In this document: piece by piece, positions 24,006 to 32,380 of the stretch | How positions within the stretch are numbered: position 1 is the stretch's first letter | Layout: the number at the start of each line of letters is the position of its first letter | From: an uncultured Pseudomonadales bacterium | GTDB taxonomy: Bacteria; Pseudomonadota; Gammaproteobacteria; Pseudomonadales; Azotimanducaceae | Direction of reading: 5' to 3' | Assembly: GCA_958296195.1 (NCBI GenBank) | Contig: OY282455.1 | Coordinates: 2,046,001 to 2,110,000, forward strand | DNA: 64,000 nt | The notes under the pieces: generated by a model | Seen by the model: only the letters and a program-made list of their open reading frames with translations | What the model was told of the DNA's origin: nothing | Database searches by the model: none | Program-made: the position numbers and the translations under genes

Positions 24006-24875
24006 TCAGAACCCGCTGAAAACGCGATCCTTGGGGCCTAGGCGGCGGAGGTCCCAGTGTGCCACCGCCCATTCGAGCAGGGCTTGCAACTCCAGCTCCG
24101 GCGGCTTCAAGCCCAGCAAGGCCAAGCAGGTGCGCAGGTTGGCGTCCGGCTTTCGATCATCGACGCTCGGCGCAAGGGTCTGTTTGGACCACTTCTCCAA
24201 GACCGGACTCAACAGCACCGGAATGTGGGCGTAGGCAGGCGCCTCCAAGTTCAACAACGCCATCAAATAGAGCTGACGGGGGGTGTTGTCGAGCAGGTCC
24301 CGCCCGCGCAAGACCCGCACTATCCCCGGGTCCCCATCATCCACCGCGGTGGCTAGCTGGTAGGCGAAGGGACCGTCTCGCCGTTTGATCACGAAGTCCC
24401 CGGCGCTGTCGGTCAGCCGCGTCTGCTGGCGGCCTTGAACCGAGTCGGCGAACTCGCAGACCGCCGCATCCACGCGGACGCGGACAGCGGCGTCGCTGCG
24501 AGGCGAACGACGGCTGCGGCAGGTTCCCGGGTACGTCGAATGGCCCTGCAACTGCTGGCGCGAGCAGGTGCAGAAAAAAACCATGCCCATTTGCTGCAGC
24601 TCGGTGAGAGCGGCCTCATAGAGCTCCAAGTGATCGCTTTGCCGCTGCACCGCTCCGTCCCAGTGCAGGCCGTGCGCGTCAAGCGTGCGCAGAATCCTCT
24701 CAGGAGCGGCCGGGTCGTTGCGTGGCTGGTCCAGGTCGTCGAAGCGCAGCCGCCAAGCCAGCCCTTGGGCGCGCGCATCCAGGAAACTGGCCAGCGCCGT
24801 ATAGAGGGAGCCAATATGCAGCGGCCCGGTCGGCGACGGGGCGAAGCGCCCCGCTCCGGCGACGGCGTCAGCCAT
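24006..24875 (-). CDS. gluQ: Glutamyl-Q tRNA(Asp) synthetase
   Basis: Glutamylates queuosine in the tRNA(Asp) anticodon; a truncated relative of glutamyl-tRNA synthetase lacking the anticodon-binding domain. 289 residues, the family length. HIGH-like motif PLHIGS (about 18-23), zinc site CTC...YPGTC, and a KMSKS-like KWSKQT near 230. It sits 23 bases after dksA on the same strand, the classical pair. Confidence 0.95.
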   Translation of the reverse strand: MADAVAGAGRFAPSPTGPLHIGSLYTALASFLDARAQGLAWRLRFDDLDQPRNDPAAPERILRTLDAHGLHWDGAVQRQSDHLELYEAALTELQQMGMVFFCTCSRQQLQGHSTYPGTCRSRRSPRSDAAVRVRVDAAVCEFADSVQGRQQTRLTDSAGDFVIKRRDGPFAYQLATAVDDGDPGIVRVLRGRDLLDNTPRQLYLMALLNLEAPAYAHIPVLLSPVLEKWSKQTLAPSVDDRKPDANLRTCLALLGLKPPELELQALLEWAVAHWDLRRLGPKDRVFSGF

Positions 24876-24898
24876 GTGGAGGAGCGACGGGGGTCTCG

Positions 24899-25372
24899 CT
24901 AGCCGTGCAGTTGTCGTTCCTTGATTTCGGCCAAGGACTTGCAGTCAACGCACTGATCGGCAGTGGGCCGCGCTTCAAGGCGCCGCAAGCCGATCTCCAA
25001 GCCGCAGGTTTCGCAGTAGCCGTAGTCCTGCTGATCGACCCGCTCGATGGTCTGCTCAATCTTTCTGATGAGGCGGCGCTCCCGGTCCCGGGTGCGCAGC
25101 TCAATGGTGAACTCCTCCTCTTGGGTGGCCCGGTCAATTTGATCGGGGAAACTGGTTGCCTCACTCTGCATGTGATGCACGGTGCGGTCCACCTCCTCCA
25201 TGAGGTCCGTGCGCCATCGCGTTAGGATGGCCCGGAAGTGCTGCAGTTGCTCCTTGCTCATGTAGGGTTCGCCATCCGCCGGCTGGTACGGCGTGAAGCT
25301 GGTGAAGGGGGACTCCACCGCAGTCCTATTGGGGCGATCTCGCGTTGTCGATGCGGTATGCTCTAGTTCCAT
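24899..25372 (-). CDS. dksA: RNA polymerase-binding transcription factor DksA
   Basis: Binds the RNA polymerase secondary channel and works with ppGpp to adjust rRNA and amino-acid promoters. From ATG 25372 (AAGGG upstream) it has 157 residues. The coiled coil carries the two essential tip aspartates in PDQIDRATQEEE, and the four-Cys zinc finger is CETC...CVDC. A TTG at 25390 would add six residues. It is divergent from sfsA, as in many relatives. Confidence 0.96.
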   Translation of the reverse strand: MELEHTASTTRDRPNRTAVESPFTSFTPYQPADGEPYMSKEQLQHFRAILTRWRTDLMEEVDRTVHHMQSEATSFPDQIDRATQEEEFTIELRTRDRERRLIRKIEQTIERVDQQDYGYCETCGLEIGLRRLEARPTADQCVDCKSLAEIKERQLHG

Positions 25373-25624
25373 GTCTTTGCCCTTGCGCAATGCCGAGATT
25401 CGTCATTTCCGCCGCCGTTCGGAGCGGTGGCGACCAATCGAAGGGCGCGTAAACTACCAAAATCCCGATGGCTTGACCATACAGCCGCGAACATCGTCAA
25501 GGCTAATCGCAACGGTCTCTGCTAAGTCTTCCGCGGCGACGGCGCACCGTCCCGAGCCGCCAAGGATCGCGGCGGTTGCCGTTGCGCCGCTGCGGCGGCC
25601 GTTTCCCAAGCCCCTCCGGCCCTG
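25373..25624. other. Intergenic region between dksA and sfsA
   Basis: 252 bases separating two divergent genes. It must hold both promoters, but I could not pick out convincing boxes. No RNA gene or repeat is evident. Confidence 0.4.
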
Positions 25625-26380
25625 ATGATCTACCGTCCGCCGCTTGTCGAGTGCCGCTTGCTGCGACGCCACAAACGCTTTTTGGCCGATGTGGAGCTGG
25701 CCGGCGGAGTACCGCTTAGGGTTCATTGCGCCAACACCGGCGCGATGACCGGTTGCTCCAGCCCCGGCAGCCAGGCATGGCTGTGGGACTCCGGCAACGC
25801 CAAGCGCAAGTACCGGCATACGCTGGAGCTGGTGGCCTCCGGGAGGCACTTGGTCTGCGTGAACACCGCCCGGGCGAATCAAGTCTTTGAGGCGGCGCTG
25901 CGGAGTTCCCTGTTGCCGCCGCTGGCCGGCTACGCCGAGCTGCGGCGCGAGCCGAGCATTCCCGGCGGCAAGGGGCGCTTCGACTTTTTGTTGTCTGACC
26001 CAGTGCGCGGCGCTTGCTTCATCGAATTGAAGAGCCTCACCCTGAGTCTGGAAGCCGGCTACGGCGCCTTCCCGGACGCCGTAAGCGAACGCGCCCTCAC
26101 CCATGTGGCGGAGCTGCAGAGAATGCTCTGGCCCAACAGTCGTCTGGAATCCCCCACCCAAGCGGTTCGACGACGGGCGGTGTTGGTCTTCTGCGTCCTG
26201 CACAACGGCGTCGAGACCGCCACCACGGCGGACGACATCCAGCCGGCCTACGGGGAACGCTTGCGCACCGCAATGGCCGAGGGCGTCGAGATTTACGCTT
26301 GGCGATGGCGGGTAAGCCCCCGCGCCCTGAGGCTGGACCGGCGCATCCCTTTCGTCAGCCCGCGCAGCCCAGCTCCTTGA
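25625..26380 (+). CDS. sfsA: Sugar fermentation stimulation protein SfsA family
   Basis: DNA-binding/nuclease-like family of unclear role, named from a maltose-regulation phenotype in Escherichia coli. 251 residues against a usual 230-240. VECRLLRRHKRFLADVEL, HCANTGAMTGC and the PD-(D/E)xK-like core RFDFLLSD...CFIELKSLTL are characteristic, followed by AFPDAVSERALTH. It is divergent from dksA and convergent with the PfkB kinase gene. There is no clear Shine-Dalgarno ahead of the ATG. Confidence 0.93.
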   Translation: MIYRPPLVECRLLRRHKRFLADVELAGGVPLRVHCANTGAMTGCSSPGSQAWLWDSGNAKRKYRHTLELVASGRHLVCVNTARANQVFEAALRSSLLPPLAGYAELRREPSIPGGKGRFDFLLSDPVRGACFIELKSLTLSLEAGYGAFPDAVSERALTHVAELQRMLWPNSRLESPTQAVRRRAVLVFCVLHNGVETATTADDIQPAYGERLRTAMAEGVEIYAWRWRVSPRALRLDRRIPFVSPRSPAP

Positions 26381-26455
26381 CGCCGTGCTCTAGCCCGCAT
26401 ATTGCCCCAAGCCGCTTGCCCGAAGCCGCAAGGTTCCGTTCTTTTAACCGGTTGC

Positions 26456-27490
26456 CTAGCCATTTTTGGGGAACGCCTCCAGCAAGCGGTGGTATTCGTT
26501 GGCGTCCCGCAGCCGCGCACCGTAGCGCTGCACCAAGGCGGCGGCGGCGAAATTGCCGAAGCGGGCGGCGGCGGCCTCCGCCATGCCGATGGTCAAGCCG
26601 TAAAGACAGGCGCCGGCGTAGATGTCCCCGGCGCCGGTGGTGTCCACCGCAGCCGCCGGAAAGCCGGGCGCTTCGGTGGGCCGGCCCTTGACCACGCAGA
26701 GGCTGCCGCGCTGTCCTAAGGTGAGGAAGCAAACTCGGCCGATGTCCTTCAATTCGGCAATGGCCACGTCCAGCCGGTCCGTCTTTGCCCAGGTGAGGGC
26801 CTCCTCCTCGTTGCAGAACAGCCAATCGACGCCGTTGCCCAGCAAGCGCTCTAGTTCACTGCGGAACGACTGCACCATGCTGGGATCCGAAAGGCTGATG
26901 GCGGTGGCCACGCCCTGTTCGTCCGCCAAGCGGCGAGCGGTCATGGCGGCAAGCAGGCTTGGCGGCGAGGAGGTCAGGTAGCCTTCGACGTAGAGAGTGC
27001 CGGCGGCGGCCAAGGCGCTCTCGTCGATTGTGGCGGCGTCCAATTGACCGGAAACGCCGAGAAAGGTGTTCATGGAGCGCTCGGCGTCCTCGGTGATCAG
27101 GATGAGGCTTAGGCCTGAACGCCCCGTGGAAATGGCGGCGTTGCGGCTGACGCCGATGCCGGCGCCGGTCAACTCCTCCAGAAAATGACGCCCCACATCG
27201 TCGTCGGCCACTCTGCAGGAGTAGAAGGCGCTGCCGCCGAAACCCTGAACGGCCATCAGGGTGTTCGCTGCGGAACCGCCGCTGAAGCGCTCCGGGTCAA
27301 GCGCCTGAAGATCCGCCATCAGAAGGTCTAGGCGCTCCTCATCCACCAAGGTCATGTGACCCTTGGGGATGCCACTCCGCTGCAGGAAACCCTCATCGAC
27401 CCGATACTCCATATCGACTAGGGCGTTGCCCAGTCCATAGACGTCGTAACGCGAAGGGCCAGAGCTTCCGCAAGATGAAGAGCCGGCCAA
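26456..27490 (-). CDS. PfkB-family carbohydrate/nucleoside kinase (adenosine-kinase-like)
   Basis: 344 residues of ribokinase fold. The N-terminal GNALVDMEY and GGSAANTLMAVQGFGG motifs and the C-terminal anion hole with catalytic Asp in DTTGAGDIYAGACLYG are clear. The pattern resembles proteobacterial proteins annotated as adenosine kinase, but the substrate cannot be assigned from sequence. The TTG start at 27490 is preceded by AAGG. It is 11 bases downstream of hemL on the same strand, with no obvious link to haem synthesis. Confidence 0.85.
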   Translation of the reverse strand: MAGSSSCGSSGPSRYDVYGLGNALVDMEYRVDEGFLQRSGIPKGHMTLVDEERLDLLMADLQALDPERFSGGSAANTLMAVQGFGGSAFYSCRVADDDVGRHFLEELTGAGIGVSRNAAISTGRSGLSLILITEDAERSMNTFLGVSGQLDAATIDESALAAAGTLYVEGYLTSSPPSLLAAMTARRLADEQGVATAISLSDPSMVQSFRSELERLLGNGVDWLFCNEEEALTWAKTDRLDVAIAELKDIGRVCFLTLGQRGSLCVVKGRPTEAPGFPAAAVDTTGAGDIYAGACLYGLTIGMAEAAAARFGNFAAAALVQRYGARLRDANEYHRLLEAFPKNG

Positions 27491-27501
27491 GTCGTTGGCC
27501 T

Positions 27502-28785
27502 TCAGATGGCGGCCAAGGCGCCGTCAGCGGCCGCTAGGGTGGCGTCAATAATGTCCTGGGTGTGCTGGACGCCGATGAATCCCACTTCAAAAGCACTGGG
27601 GGCCAAGTAAACGCCGCGCTGCAGCATGGCGTGGAAGAACCGGGCGTAGGCGTCGCTGTTGGCGTTGGCGACCTGCTCGAAGGCGGTGATCGGTGCCGCG
27701 GCATCGAAAAACAGGCTGAACATGCCGCAAACCTGATTGATGGCGATTCGCCGCCCATGCTTGCGGCCCAGCGCCTGGAGCTCCCGTGTGATGAGATCGG
27801 TGTTCACCGCCAGCGAGGCATAGACTTCTTCGTCCAAGGCGTCCAGCGTGGCGATGCCGGCGGCAACGGCCAAGGGATTGCCGGAAAGCGTGCCGGCTTG
27901 GTAAACGTCTCCCTCCGGCGCTAGACGGTCCATGACTTCCCGGCGGCCGCCCAAGGCGCCCACCGGCAGCCCGCCGCCGATGATCTTGCCCAAGGTGGTC
28001 AGATCCGGCATGACGCCGTAGCGGGCTTGGGCGCCGCCTCGGGCCACCCGGAAGCCCGTCATCACCTCGTCAAAGATCAGCAGGCTGCCGTCGGCTTGGG
28101 TGATTTGGCGAACGGTTTCCAAAAAGCCTGGTTGCGGCGGTATGCAGCCCATGTTGCCGGCGACCGGCTCCAGGATCAGGCCGGCGATCCGCTGTGGATA
28201 GGCTGCGTATGCCTTGCGCACCGCCTCGGCGTCGTTGAACGGCAGTGTGAGGGTCTGGGCGGCGACCGCTTGCGGTACGCCGGGAGAATTGGGAATGCCC
28301 AGCGTCAGCAGTCCGGACCCCGCCTTGGTCAGCAGGGCGTCCGAGTGCCCGTGGTAGCAGCCTTCGAACTTGACGATCAGATCCCGACCCGTGAACCCCC
28401 GAGCTAAGCGGACCGCGGTCATGGTCGCCTCCGTGCCGGAGTTCATCAGCCGCACCTTCTCCACGCTGGGCACCATGCTGACGATGCGTTCGGCGAGGTC
28501 GATCTCAAGCTCCGTCGGAGCGCCGAAGCCCAGGGCCAAATCCGCCTGCGCCTTGATCGCCGCCACCACTTTGGCGTTGCGGTGGCCGAGCATCACCGGC
28601 CCCCAGGAGCAGACATAGTCGATGCAACGGTTGCCGTCCGCGTCCTCAAGCCAGGCGCCGTCGCCGGATTTGAAGAATACGGGGTCGCCGCCGACACCCT
28701 TGAACGCCCGCACCGGCGAGTTCACGCCGCCGGGAATGGTGCGCCGCGCCCTGTCGATCAACATGCGGGATTTGGGTCTCGACAT
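27502..28785 (-). CDS. hemL: Glutamate-1-semialdehyde 2,1-aminomutase
   Basis: PLP enzyme making 5-aminolevulinate in the C5 haem pathway. 427 residues from ATG 28785 (Escherichia coli 426); a TTG at 28797 is possible. IPGGVNSPVRAFKGVGG, MNSGTEATMTAVRLARG, the PLP aspartate in LLIFDEVMTGFR and the PLP lysine in TTLGKIIGGGLPVGA are all present. It follows hemJ directly, so two haem-pathway genes form a unit. Confidence 0.96.
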   Translation of the reverse strand: MSRPKSRMLIDRARRTIPGGVNSPVRAFKGVGGDPVFFKSGDGAWLEDADGNRCIDYVCSWGPVMLGHRNAKVVAAIKAQADLALGFGAPTELEIDLAERIVSMVPSVEKVRLMNSGTEATMTAVRLARGFTGRDLIVKFEGCYHGHSDALLTKAGSGLLTLGIPNSPGVPQAVAAQTLTLPFNDAEAVRKAYAAYPQRIAGLILEPVAGNMGCIPPQPGFLETVRQITQADGSLLIFDEVMTGFRVARGGAQARYGVMPDLTTLGKIIGGGLPVGALGGRREVMDRLAPEGDVYQAGTLSGNPLAVAAGIATLDALDEEVYASLAVNTDLITRELQALGRKHGRRIAINQVCGMFSLFFDAAAPITAFEQVANANSDAYARFFHAMLQRGVYLAPSAFEVGFIGVQHTQDIIDATLAAADGALAAI

Positions 28786-28799
28786 CGGCTTTAGCAATT

Positions 28800-29231
28800 T
28801 CAGAAAGGTCTGACGACCGCGAGAACGACGATGAGCACCAAGGCGAGAGTGGGCGCTTCGTTGAATAGGCGCAGGAATCGCTCGCTATGGGGACTGCCCC
28901 CGCTCGCCAGTTGGCGCATGATCCTGAGGCAATAGTGATGATAGCCGACCAATCCGAGCACCAGAGCCACCTTGAGCCAAAGCCACAGGCTTGCGCCATG
29001 AGCGCTCCAAGTCAACAGCAACGCCCAGAAGCCGAACACCAGCGTGGCCACCATGGCGGGATTCATGATGATTCGGTGGAGCTTGGACTCCATGATGACG
29101 AATCTATCCCGACCGATCGGGTCGTCGGCGCTGATGTGATAGACGAACAGTCTGGGCAGATAGAAAAGGCCGGCGAACCAGCACACCGCAGCGATGATGT
29201 GGGCGGCCTTGATCCACGGATATGCGTTCAC
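28800..29231 (-). CDS. hemJ: Protoporphyrinogen IX oxidase HemJ
   Basis: Four-helix membrane protein that oxidises protoporphyrinogen IX in bacteria lacking HemG/HemY. 143 residues with the signature WIKAAHIIAAVCWFAGLFYL (conserved His) and PRLFVYH at the N terminus, then ESKLHRIIMNPAM and a KVALVLGLVGYHH segment. GTG start at 29231. Only 14 bases separate it from the hemL start, supporting a haem role. Confidence 0.92.
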   Translation of the reverse strand: MNAYPWIKAAHIIAAVCWFAGLFYLPRLFVYHISADDPIGRDRFVIMESKLHRIIMNPAMVATLVFGFWALLLTWSAHGASLWLWLKVALVLGLVGYHHYCLRIMRQLASGGSPHSERFLRLFNEAPTLALVLIVVLAVVRPF

Positions 29232-29261
29232 CGGCGTCGCTCTTTGTTCTTTTCCAAGGGG

Positions 29262-29295
29262 TTGGGTGTGTGCGAAGGCTCACCGGCATTATAAT
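29262..29295 (+). promoter_or_regulatory. Candidate promoter of erpA
   Basis: A perfect TATAAT at 29290-29295. The best -35-like hexamer, TTGGGT at 29262-29267, is 22 bases upstream, which is too far for a standard promoter; nothing good lies at 17. The start of transcription would be near 29302. Confidence 0.4.
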
Positions 29296-29324
29296 TCCCA
29301 TTCCTGTGGATGCATTGCAAGCCC

Positions 29325-29660
29325 ATGCCCGATCAAGCCGACATCGCTTTTTCCGAGCGCGCCGCCGCCAAAGTCAAGCGGCTCATTGACCACGAAGGCG
29401 TGGATTTGAACCTCCGGGTGTTCATCACCGGCGGCGGCTGCAGCGGGTTTGCCTACGGCTTCACCTTTGATGAAGCCATAGCCGACGACGATGCCGTGGT
29501 GCGGCGGGGCGAAGTCACCATGGTGGTGGACAGCCTAAGCTACCAGTACCTGCTCGGCGCGGAAATAGACTACACGGAAGACCTTCAGGGCGCCCAATTC
29601 GTGGTCAACAACCCCAACGCCGCCGCCACTTGCGGCTGCGGCAACTCCTTCGCCATCTGA
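29325..29660 (+). CDS. erpA: Iron-sulfur cluster insertion protein ErpA
   Basis: A-type carrier that delivers Fe-S clusters to target enzymes. 111 residues from ATG 29325 (116 from 29310). The three ligand cysteines are visible in [15 protein letters not shown] and TCGCGNSF, with [17 protein letters not shown] between them. Divergent from hemJ and convergent with anmK, as in pseudomonads. Confidence 0.95.
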   Translation: MPDQADIAFSERAAAKVKRLIDHEGVDLNLRVFITGGGCSGFAYGFTFDEAIADDDAVVRRGEVTMVVDSLSYQYLLGAEIDYTEDLQGAQFVVNNPNAAATCGCGNSFAI

Positions 29661-29736
29661 GGGTTTCTCCTGCTGCTGCATGGCCCCAGTGTATATATAA
29701 GGGGGGGCTGCCTTGGTCCTCCTTGCCTGAGCGCCC

Positions 29737-30837
29737 TTAGGGCACATAGACGGCGCCAAGCACCCTAGGCCCTTGGGCGCCTGTGACTTCTGGCGCGTTG
29801 GCCGGCGTTCCGGTTAGCCGTTGGTGCGCTAGCCAAGCAAAGGCCGCAGCCTCGATGGCGTCCCCGTCCCAGCCCTGCCGGTCGATGGCCTCCACCGGCG
29901 CATCGGCGAGTTCCGCCAAGCGTCGCATCAGAAAGGCGTTCAGGCGCCCGCCGCCGCAGACGATGATTCGCCCCGTGCCGGGCGCCCAGTGTTGAATGGC
30001 CTGCACCGCTGAGACCGCTGTGAACTCCAGCAGGGTGCGCTGCACATCTTCGGGTTTCAGGTTCGGGCGCAGACGCTTGGCCAGCCACTTCAGGTTGTAG
30101 TGCTCCTTGCCAGTGCTCTTTGGCGGCGGTCTTGCAAGGTAAGGGTCCTCGGAGAGGGCTTGCAGCAGTTGCTCGTCCAGCGAGCCCGTGGCCGCCCAGG
30201 CGCCGTTCTCGTCATAGCCTTGGCCTCTGTGTCGGCGGCACCAATCGTCCAGCAGCGCATTACCCGGGCCTGTGTCGAAGCCTGTCAACGGTTGGCGCAA
30301 CACGCTGATGTTGCTGATGCCGCCGATGTTCAGCACCGTCCGCAGCTCGTCGGCGTCGCTCAGAATGGCGGCGTGAAAGCCCGGCGCCAAGGGGGCGCCC
30401 TCGCCCCCAGCGGCGAGGTCCCGGCGGCGAAAGTCCGCCACCGTGGTCACTCCCGTGACTTCGGCGATGATGTTTGGATCGCCGATCTGCATGGAGAACC
30501 GGTGTTTGCCCGTTGGGCGATGGCGGACCGTCTGGCCGTGGCTGCCGATGGCGCGAACCTGGGCGGCCGTCAACCCGTGCTGTTGCATGAAGCCCTTGAC
30601 GGCTTCGCCGATGAAGCGCCCCAAGGCGGTGTCCGCCGCGCCGAGTGCGTCGAGACGGTCGCCTTCGGCTTGGCCGAGGTCGATGAGCGTTCCGCGCAAC
30701 GTTGCAGGCAGCGCCACGGTGTCTTGCGCCAGCAAACTAAGTTTGCCGCAGCCGACCCGCAGGAGGGCGATGTCCAGCCCATCAACGCTGGTGCCGGTGA
30801 TGGCGCCAAGGTACAGCGGGCCATCCCCCGGCGGCAT
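29737..30837 (-). CDS. anmK: Anhydro-N-acetylmuramic acid kinase
   Basis: Phosphorylates and opens 1,6-anhydroMurNAc in murein recycling. 366 residues: GAITGTSVDGLDIALLRV at the N terminus, AIGSHGQTVRHRP, TVADFRRRDLAAGGEGAPLAPGFH, LNIGGISN, FDTGPGNALLDDW and the C-terminal VCGGGRLNAFLMRRL are all family signatures. It starts 9 bases after the M23 peptidase gene; the two form a cell-wall unit. Confidence 0.96.
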   Translation of the reverse strand: MPPGDGPLYLGAITGTSVDGLDIALLRVGCGKLSLLAQDTVALPATLRGTLIDLGQAEGDRLDALGAADTALGRFIGEAVKGFMQQHGLTAAQVRAIGSHGQTVRHRPTGKHRFSMQIGDPNIIAEVTGVTTVADFRRRDLAAGGEGAPLAPGFHAAILSDADELRTVLNIGGISNISVLRQPLTGFDTGPGNALLDDWCRRHRGQGYDENGAWAATGSLDEQLLQALSEDPYLARPPPKSTGKEHYNLKWLAKRLRPNLKPEDVQRTLLEFTAVSAVQAIQHWAPGTGRIIVCGGGRLNAFLMRRLAELADAPVEAIDRQGWDGDAIEAAAFAWLAHQRLTGTPANAPEVTGAQGPRVLGAVYVP

Positions 30838-30846
30838 GTGCTCCGC

Positions 30847-32214
30847 CTAGCGCCCGACTGCGAGATTGGGTTGTTTGTGGTGCATCAGGGAGGCCAGCAA
30901 GGGCACCGCAGTGGCGTCGAAGCGCTGCCGCTCGGCCTCCGCTATGGGCTGGGCGTCCGGCAAAGCCACGGTGCGCGGATTCTGGTGGACGCCGTTGACT
31001 AGGAATTCGTAGTGCAGGTGCGGGCCGGTGGCGTAGCCGGTGGCGCCCACTTTGCCGATGACCTGACCTTGCTCCACCTTGGCGCCGGGCCGGATGCCGC
31101 GGCCGAATTTGGACAGGTGCAGATACTTGGTGGTGATGTTGCTGCCGTGGCGCAGAACGACGAAGTTGCCGTTGGGGGTGGTTCTGGCGGCCTCCGTCAC
31201 CACGCCGTCGCCGGAGGCAAGCACTTCCGTTCCGGTGGGCGCGGCATAGTCGATGCCTCGGTGCGGCATGTTGCGCTTCCAGAGTGGATGCTTGCGGCGC
31301 AGATTGAAATTGGAGCTGATGCGGGTGAACTTCAGCGGGGCGCGCAGGAACTGCTTGTGCATGCTGTTGCCTTGCGGATCGAAGTAGCTTTCGCCTCCCT
31401 CGGGGTTGGCGTAGAGCACGGCTTGGTGGCTGCGGCCTTGGTTGATGAATTCGGCGGCCAGGATTTTGCCGAAGTCGATGAACTTGTCATCCAGATAGTG
31501 CTCCTCAAAGAGCACATGGAAGGAGTCCCCCGAGCGAATGTCGAGCACAAAGTCCACATCCCACTGGAAGATTTCGGCCATTTTCATGGTCATTCGGTCG
31601 GTGAAGCCAGCGCGTTGGCCCGCCACGAACAGGCTATGGTCGATCACCATGTGCTTGTAGGCGTGAACGCTTTCCGGCTCGGCCACTATCTCCGTTCCCT
31701 CGAACCCGCTGCCGGAGCGGGTGAATTCGAGCTTTTCGAGGGGACCGGATGAGTAGGTTAGGTTGAGCAAGTCGTTGCCTTCGCCGATCAGGAAGCTGAA
31801 TTCATGGCCGGGTAGAATGTTGGCCAACCGCGGGCCCAAGGGTTGCGTTTTGACGATCTGGTGCAAATCTTGCTGCGACAGCCCTTGGCGGCGGAAGACT
31901 AGGGAGAGATTGTCCCCAGGCTGCACCTGCACGATCCGGGTCGCCGTTTTTGGCGCATCGTCAACCGGCCTTGGCACCGCCGCGGGGGCTTTGTGCGCCT
32001 CGACTGGCGCCTCCACCTCCAATTGCGGCGCAAACTCAACGTCGCCGTCGCCGCTGGTGAATTTGGCGACGACGATGCCGCATAGACACAGTCCGCCAAT
32101 GGCGGGGGAAAGCAGCACCATCGGGCGGAATTTGCCGCTGCTCAAGGTTTCTTCCGCCTTGCTGCTTGCACAGTCGATCTCAATTGCTGCCCCATGCCCC
32201 CTTCCAAACAACAC
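30847..32214 (-). CDS. Murein DD-endopeptidase, M23 family (MepM-like)
   Basis: Zinc endopeptidase cutting peptidoglycan cross-links during growth. 455 residues: one N-terminal membrane anchor (about 32-50), a LysM/OapA-like region (VQPGDNLSLVFRRQGLS), a Csd3-like middle domain and a C-terminal M23 domain with zinc ligands in HRGIDYAAPTGTEV and GPHLHYEFLVNG. The middle domain FQWDVDFVLDIRSGDSF is typical of MepM. Divergent from tyrS and followed by anmK, an arrangement conserved in pseudomonads. Confidence 0.93.
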   Translation of the reverse strand: MLFGRGHGAAIEIDCASSKAEETLSSGKFRPMVLLSPAIGGLCLCGIVVAKFTSGDGDVEFAPQLEVEAPVEAHKAPAAVPRPVDDAPKTATRIVQVQPGDNLSLVFRRQGLSQQDLHQIVKTQPLGPRLANILPGHEFSFLIGEGNDLLNLTYSSGPLEKLEFTRSGSGFEGTEIVAEPESVHAYKHMVIDHSLFVAGQRAGFTDRMTMKMAEIFQWDVDFVLDIRSGDSFHVLFEEHYLDDKFIDFGKILAAEFINQGRSHQAVLYANPEGGESYFDPQGNSMHKQFLRAPLKFTRISSNFNLRRKHPLWKRNMPHRGIDYAAPTGTEVLASGDGVVTEAARTTPNGNFVVLRHGSNITTKYLHLSKFGRGIRPGAKVEQGQVIGKVGATGYATGPHLHYEFLVNGVHQNPRTVALPDAQPIAEAERQRFDATAVPLLASLMHHKQPNLAVGR

Positions 32215-32380
32215 AGGATTTCGCGGAGCGAAGCCGCGTTTCTACAGAAAATCCCTGGAACTGTCTAGGAGAAATTGCCAACATGTTGAAAATTCAATGA
32301 AAAATTCATTTTTTGGCCGAATTCGGCCAAATTTCTGCTAAGTTTCCGATCATTGCTCCAAGTTTGTTGGCTTGCGCCTC

